The notes under the pieces are model-generated. The model worked only from the letters and a program-made list of their open reading frames with translations. It was not told where the DNA came from and searched no databases. Made by a program: the position numbers and the translations under genes. From Alphaproteobacteria bacterium (GTDB taxonomy: Bacteria > Pseudomonadota > Alphaproteobacteria > Rhodobacterales > Rhodobacteraceae), in assembly GCA_013151535.1 (NCBI GenBank), contig JAADIC010000337.1:1-10891 (forward strand): DNA of 10,891 nt. The letters are read 5' to 3'. Each line of letters begins with the position of its first letter. The stretch's first letter is position 1. This document shows, piece after piece, positions 8,489 to 10,891 of the stretch.

Positions 8489-9046
8489 ATGGCCGCTGTT
8501 CCCCCCACCTGTGATTTCGGCTGGCAAGCGCCGGAGTTTTCCTTGCCCGCCACCGACGGCAAGACCTACACGCTCAGCGATATTCAGGGGCCAAACGGCA
8601 CGCTGATAATGTTCATCTGCAACCATTGCCCCTATGTTCTGGCCGTGCTCGATCGCATCCTGCGTGACGCGCGCGCGTTGCAGAAGCTTGGTATCGGCGT
8701 GGTGGCGATCTCGTCGAATGACGTGACGGCCTATCCGCAAGACAGCTTTGAAAATATGGCCGCGATGGCCAGCGAACACGGGTTTTCCTTCCCGTATCTC
8801 TATGACGAAAGCCAAGCCGTGGCGCGCGCCTATGATGCGGCCTGCACCCCCGATTTCTTTGGTTTCAACGCCAAGCGAGAATTGCAATATCGCGGCAGAC
8901 TTGATGCCTCGCGCAAAGAGGCAGGGCCAGCCGATTTGCGCCGTGATCTAAATGAAGCGATGAAACAAGTCGCCGAAACAGCGCAGGGACCGATGGACCA
9001 AATCCCGTCGATGGGCTGCTCGATCAAATGGAAGGAAACACCATGA
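8489..9046 (+). CDS. Thioredoxin-like redoxin (AhpC/TSA-related) with CNHC motif
   Basis: The 185-residue protein has a thioredoxin/peroxiredoxin fold. It opens with APEFSLPATDGKTYTLSD, the usual redoxin start. The redox motif C44-N-H-C47 in MFICNHCPYV takes the place of the thioredoxin CGPC. The segment ACTPDFFGF (C119, then the cis-proline region) and a last cysteine C177 in PSMGCSIKW follow. No signal peptide or membrane segment is seen, so it is probably cytosolic. The family occurs widely in bacteria and, to my knowledge, lacks an assigned substrate; reductase, peroxidase or disulfide-exchange activity cannot be separated by sequence. It starts 2 nt after the cbbY stop with GGAGGG at 8477-8482 and overlaps the cbbZ start by 4 nt, so it is co-produced with the two CBB repair phosphatases. 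A redox link to Calvin-cycle enzymes is inference. Confidence 0.85.
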   Translation: MAAVPPTCDFGWQAPEFSLPATDGKTYTLSDIQGPNGTLIMFICNHCPYVLAVLDRILRDARALQKLGIGVVAISSNDVTAYPQDSFENMAAMASEHGFSFPYLYDESQAVARAYDAACTPDFFGFNAKRELQYRGRLDASRKEAGPADLRRDLNEAMKQVAETAQGPMDQIPSMGCSIKWKETP

Positions 9047-9714
9047 AAGCGGTCATTTTCGATCTTGACGGAACGCTGGTTGATTCAGCACCTGATATTC
9101 ACGCCGCCGCCAACGCGCTGCTGCGCGCCATGGGCTATCAACCGATGTCCTACGAAACCATTTGTTCGTTCATCGGCAATGGTATCCCGAAACTGGTCGA
9201 GCGGGTGATGATCGCCGCCCATATCGAGGTGACCCCGGAACGTCACGCCGATCTTACCAAAACGTTCATCGAACTATATGCCGAAAAACCGGCGGCCAAA
9301 ACCACCCTTTACCCCGGCGTTCTGGCCCTGCTCGATCATTTGAAAGCACAAGGTTTCGCGCTGGGAGTTTGCACGAATAAAAACCTCGGCCTAACAAATC
9401 AGGTGCTTGAGGGCATGGGCATCGCCAAGTATTTCGGCGCAGTCATTGGCGGCGATAGCCTGCCCGTGCGCAAGCCCGACCCCGAACCATTCTTTGAAAC
9501 CGCCCGCCTGCTTGGTGCGCAAGATGTGGTCTATATCGGCGACAGCGAGGTTGACGCCGCAACCGCCAAAGCCGCCAAAGTGCCGTTCGGCCTGTTTACC
9601 GAAGGCTATCGCAAAACCGCCGTAGCGTTGATCCCGCACAGTTTTGCCTTCTCGGATTTTGGCGATCTGGCCGAACTGATCGATGGCGTGTTTTTGCAAG
9701 ACGACGCCGCCTAA
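9043..9714 (+). CDS. gph: Phosphoglycolate phosphatase (HAD family)
   Basis: Gph/CbbZ hydrolyses 2-phosphoglycolate, the toxic product of RubisCO oxygenation, to glycolate. The 223-residue protein carries the HAD motifs FDLDGTLVDSAPD (D7 nucleophile, D9), GVCTNKN (T111), RKPDPEPF (K144) and VYIGDSEVDAATAKAA (D167, D171), and a Gph-type cap with CSFIGNGIPKLVERV. The start at 9043 is preferred over an in-frame ATG at 9028. GGAAGGA at 9030-9036 sits 6 nt before it, the resulting ATGA overlap with the redoxin stop is typical of coupled genes, and MKAVIFDLDGT is the expected N-terminus. It is the last gene of the operon. Its TAA lies inside the 4-nt overlap with the convergent CoA-transferase gene, and no clear terminator follows. 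In cbb operons the gene is called cbbZ. Confidence 0.92.
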   Translation: MKAVIFDLDGTLVDSAPDIHAAANALLRAMGYQPMSYETICSFIGNGIPKLVERVMIAAHIEVTPERHADLTKTFIELYAEKPAAKTTLYPGVLALLDHLKAQGFALGVCTNKNLGLTNQVLEGMGIAKYFGAVIGGDSLPVRKPDPEPFFETARLLGAQDVVYIGDSEVDAATAKAAKVPFGLFTEGYRKTAVALIPHSFAFSDFGDLAELIDGVFLQDDAA

Positions 9715-10436
9715 ACTCCGAACAGGGCCTTAGCAAATTTCGGATAGGGATCGGCAATCTCGCGCGCGATTTTGCCCCGCAGCAGTTTCAGTCGCTCGGG
9801 TTCGGGCGCGGGAGTTGTGGGAATATCGGCATCCCGATCAAAGTCAAAGCCGGTATTATCCAGAATTTCCTCCAGCGAATGTCCGGGATGAATACTGGTC
9901 AGATGAAACCGCGCGCGTGCCTTGTCGAAATGAAACAGCCCCAGATTTGTGACCAGCGCATAAGGGCCACCGGGGCGATAAACGCCCGTATCCGAAATCC
10001 CCGGCGCGCTGATGAAATCAACTTTTTCCACCATGGTACGCCGCGTATGCTCCTCGCGAAACAGGATGACGCGCGGCACGATATAGTACAAAAACGCCGA
10101 GCCGAACGAGCCTGACCAGCGTACGCTTTGCTGCGGATAATCACCAATGCCGACCAGATTGATATTGGCCCTCCCGTCGATCTGCCCACCGCTCAAAAAA
10201 AACGCCCCGATCCGCCCCTGCGCGGCGCGATCAAACAAATCGCCCGCGCCATCGTTCAGGGTTTGCAAATGGCGACTGTTCAACACGGTCACACGGGTCT
10301 GCCCGCCGGACAATTCACGCTGCAACAAAGTGGCCGAGCCGGGAATGGGCGAGGATACCCCGACCGCCACATGATCCACGCCACGAAGCAGGCGCGCGAT
10401 CACGCAGATCAGCAGTTCTTCGGGTTGATAGCCCAT
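9711..10436 (-). CDS. Class I CoA-transferase-like protein, beta subunit (GctB/IpdB type)
   Basis: This 241-residue protein aligns well by eye with the beta subunit of glutaconate CoA-transferase. Shared segments are VGVSSPIPGSA near 25-35, FLSGGQIDGRANINLVGIGDY, RWSGSFG, the KVDFISAPG stretch and HPGHSLEEILDNTGFDF. In true class I transferases the beta subunit carries a glutamate in a V-E-S-G stretch that forms the acyl-CoA anhydride. The matching stretch here reads VTVLNSRH (49-56) and has no glutamate. The hydrolase-type IpdAB proteins of steroid ring breakdown also lack it, as I recall. The protein may therefore be a ring-opening CoA hydrolase or an uncharacterised relative rather than a transferase. 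Its ATG directly follows the TAG of the alpha subunit with no gap. The substrate cannot be stated, and the nearby cbb genes give no clue. Confidence 0.85.
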   Translation of the reverse strand: MGYQPEELLICVIARLLRGVDHVAVGVSSPIPGSATLLQRELSGGQTRVTVLNSRHLQTLNDGAGDLFDRAAQGRIGAFFLSGGQIDGRANINLVGIGDYPQQSVRWSGSFGSAFLYYIVPRVILFREEHTRRTMVEKVDFISAPGISDTGVYRPGGPYALVTNLGLFHFDKARARFHLTSIHPGHSLEEILDNTGFDFDRDADIPTTPAPEPERLKLLRGKIAREIADPYPKFAKALFGV

Positions 10437-10891
10437 CTATTTCGCCGCCTCAGCATAGGCCGCCAAAGCCTGCGTATCCGGTTCATAGCACCCCTCAAGC
10501 CCCAGCGGCCACGCGCCTTTTTCGGCCACGACAACCCCGCTGATGAACATCTCGGGGATGGTGGCCGGCGCGCGCAAATCGTCCGCCATCAGGTCGTAAT
10601 CCACCACCTTTTCAACCGTCACCAGCGTGGTTTTCGCCGCATGGGCCATGGTCATCAGCTCGCGCATCTTGCCGATCCAGACATTGCCGAACCGATCCGC
10701 AAGTGGCGCATGAAACAGGGCGATATCTGGCACAATCGCGGGCAACAGCACAATCGGATCACCGCCATCCGCCATCGGATTGTCAATCACGCGATAATCG
10801 GGCCGGTTGGCCAAAATGTCCGAGCCGATCAAGCCGCGCATGGGAAAGAACGGCACACCCTTTTCACCGGCTTGCAGGCCCGACACAATCG
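10437..10891 (-). CDS. Class I CoA-transferase-like protein, alpha subunit, C-terminal part, cut by window edge
   Basis: Only about 151 C-terminal residues are visible; the frame stays open to the window end, so the N-terminal part lies beyond 10891. The visible portion has VPFFPMRGLIGSDI, the DGGDPIVLLPAIVPDIALFHA core, ADRFGNVWIG, and TLVTVEKVVDYD, all typical of the alpha subunit of GctA/IpdA-type enzymes, in which alpha and beta form one catalytic heterodimer. A GTG at 10884-10886 is internal and not the start. The stop TAG (10439-10437) abuts the ATG of the beta gene, so the two subunits are made from one message. Any promoter is outside the window. Family membership is secure; function is limited to an acyl-CoA transferase or hydrolase role. 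Confidence 0.85.
   Translation of the reverse strand, partial: IVSGLQAGEKGVPFFPMRGLIGSDILANRPDYRVIDNPMADGGDPIVLLPAIVPDIALFHAPLADRFGNVWIGKMRELMTMAHAAKTTLVTVEKVVDYDLMADDLRAPATIPEMFISGVVVAEKGAWPLGLEGCYEPDTQALAAYAEAAK

Noticed and set aside
9028..9042. Earlier in-frame ATG of gph, adding MEGNT
   Set aside because: The bases form the ribosome site (GGAAGGA) for the ATG at 9043, and the extra residues are not part of the HAD N-terminus.
9717..9744. Inverted repeat TCCGAA...TTCGGA just after cbbZ as a terminator
   Set aside because: It has only 6 pairs with a 16-nt loop and no T-tract, and lies inside the 3' end of the CoA-transferase beta gene; a chance repeat is as likely.

Overview
The window is about 58% GC by eye and almost entirely coding. 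It looks like the chromosome of an autotrophic or mixotrophic alphaproteobacterium, most likely of the Rhodobacterales. The support is a form II RubisCO very close to the Rhodospirillum/Rhodobacter type, the gene order prk-tkt-gap-(pgk)-fba-cbbM known from Rhodobacter form II operons, and a CbbY close to the Rhodobacter enzyme. Family assignments were made by reading the translations against remembered family members; no database search was run.

Positions 1-9714 (+ strand) form one compact Calvin-Benson-Bassham (cbb) operon that starts outside the window. Its order is phosphoribulokinase (C-terminal end only), transketolase, glyceraldehyde-3-phosphate dehydrogenase, phosphoglycerate kinase, class II fructose-bisphosphate aldolase, form II RubisCO (cbbM), ribulose-phosphate 3-epimerase, CbbY (xylulose-1,5-bisphosphate phosphatase), a thioredoxin-like redoxin, and phosphoglycolate phosphatase (cbbZ/gph). 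Junctions are very tight, with 1-nt TAATG overlaps at gap/pgk and rpe/cbbY, a 4-nt ATGA overlap at redoxin/cbbZ, and gaps of 2-14 nt at most others. The two exceptions flank cbbM: 108 nt before it, and 54 nt after it with a strong 26-nt palindrome. These are the likely places where RubisCO expression is set apart from its neighbours.

The genes form a coherent pathway. Prk makes RuBP, CbbM fixes CO2, Pgk and Gap reduce 3-phosphoglycerate, Fba, Tkt and Rpe regenerate pentose phosphates, and CbbY and CbbZ destroy the side products XuBP and 2-phosphoglycolate. Triose-phosphate isomerase, FBPase/SBPase, ribose-5-phosphate isomerase, a CbbR regulator and RubisCO activase genes are not seen here.

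Positions 9711-10891 (- strand) hold an unrelated convergent pair, the beta subunit and the C-terminal part of the alpha subunit of a class I CoA-transferase-like enzyme (GctAB/IpdAB type). The stop codons of cbbZ and the beta subunit overlap within 4 nt, so there is no intergenic space between the two operons. No stretch longer than 300 nt lacks a gene, and I saw no tRNA, rRNA, CRISPR array, insertion sequence or prophage gene. I found no undescribed multi-gene system. The points worth a second look are the redoxin embedded in the repair-phosphatase module, the unusual cofactor-site residues of the GAPDH, the palindrome after cbbM, and the missing catalytic glutamate in the CoA-transferase-like beta subunit.
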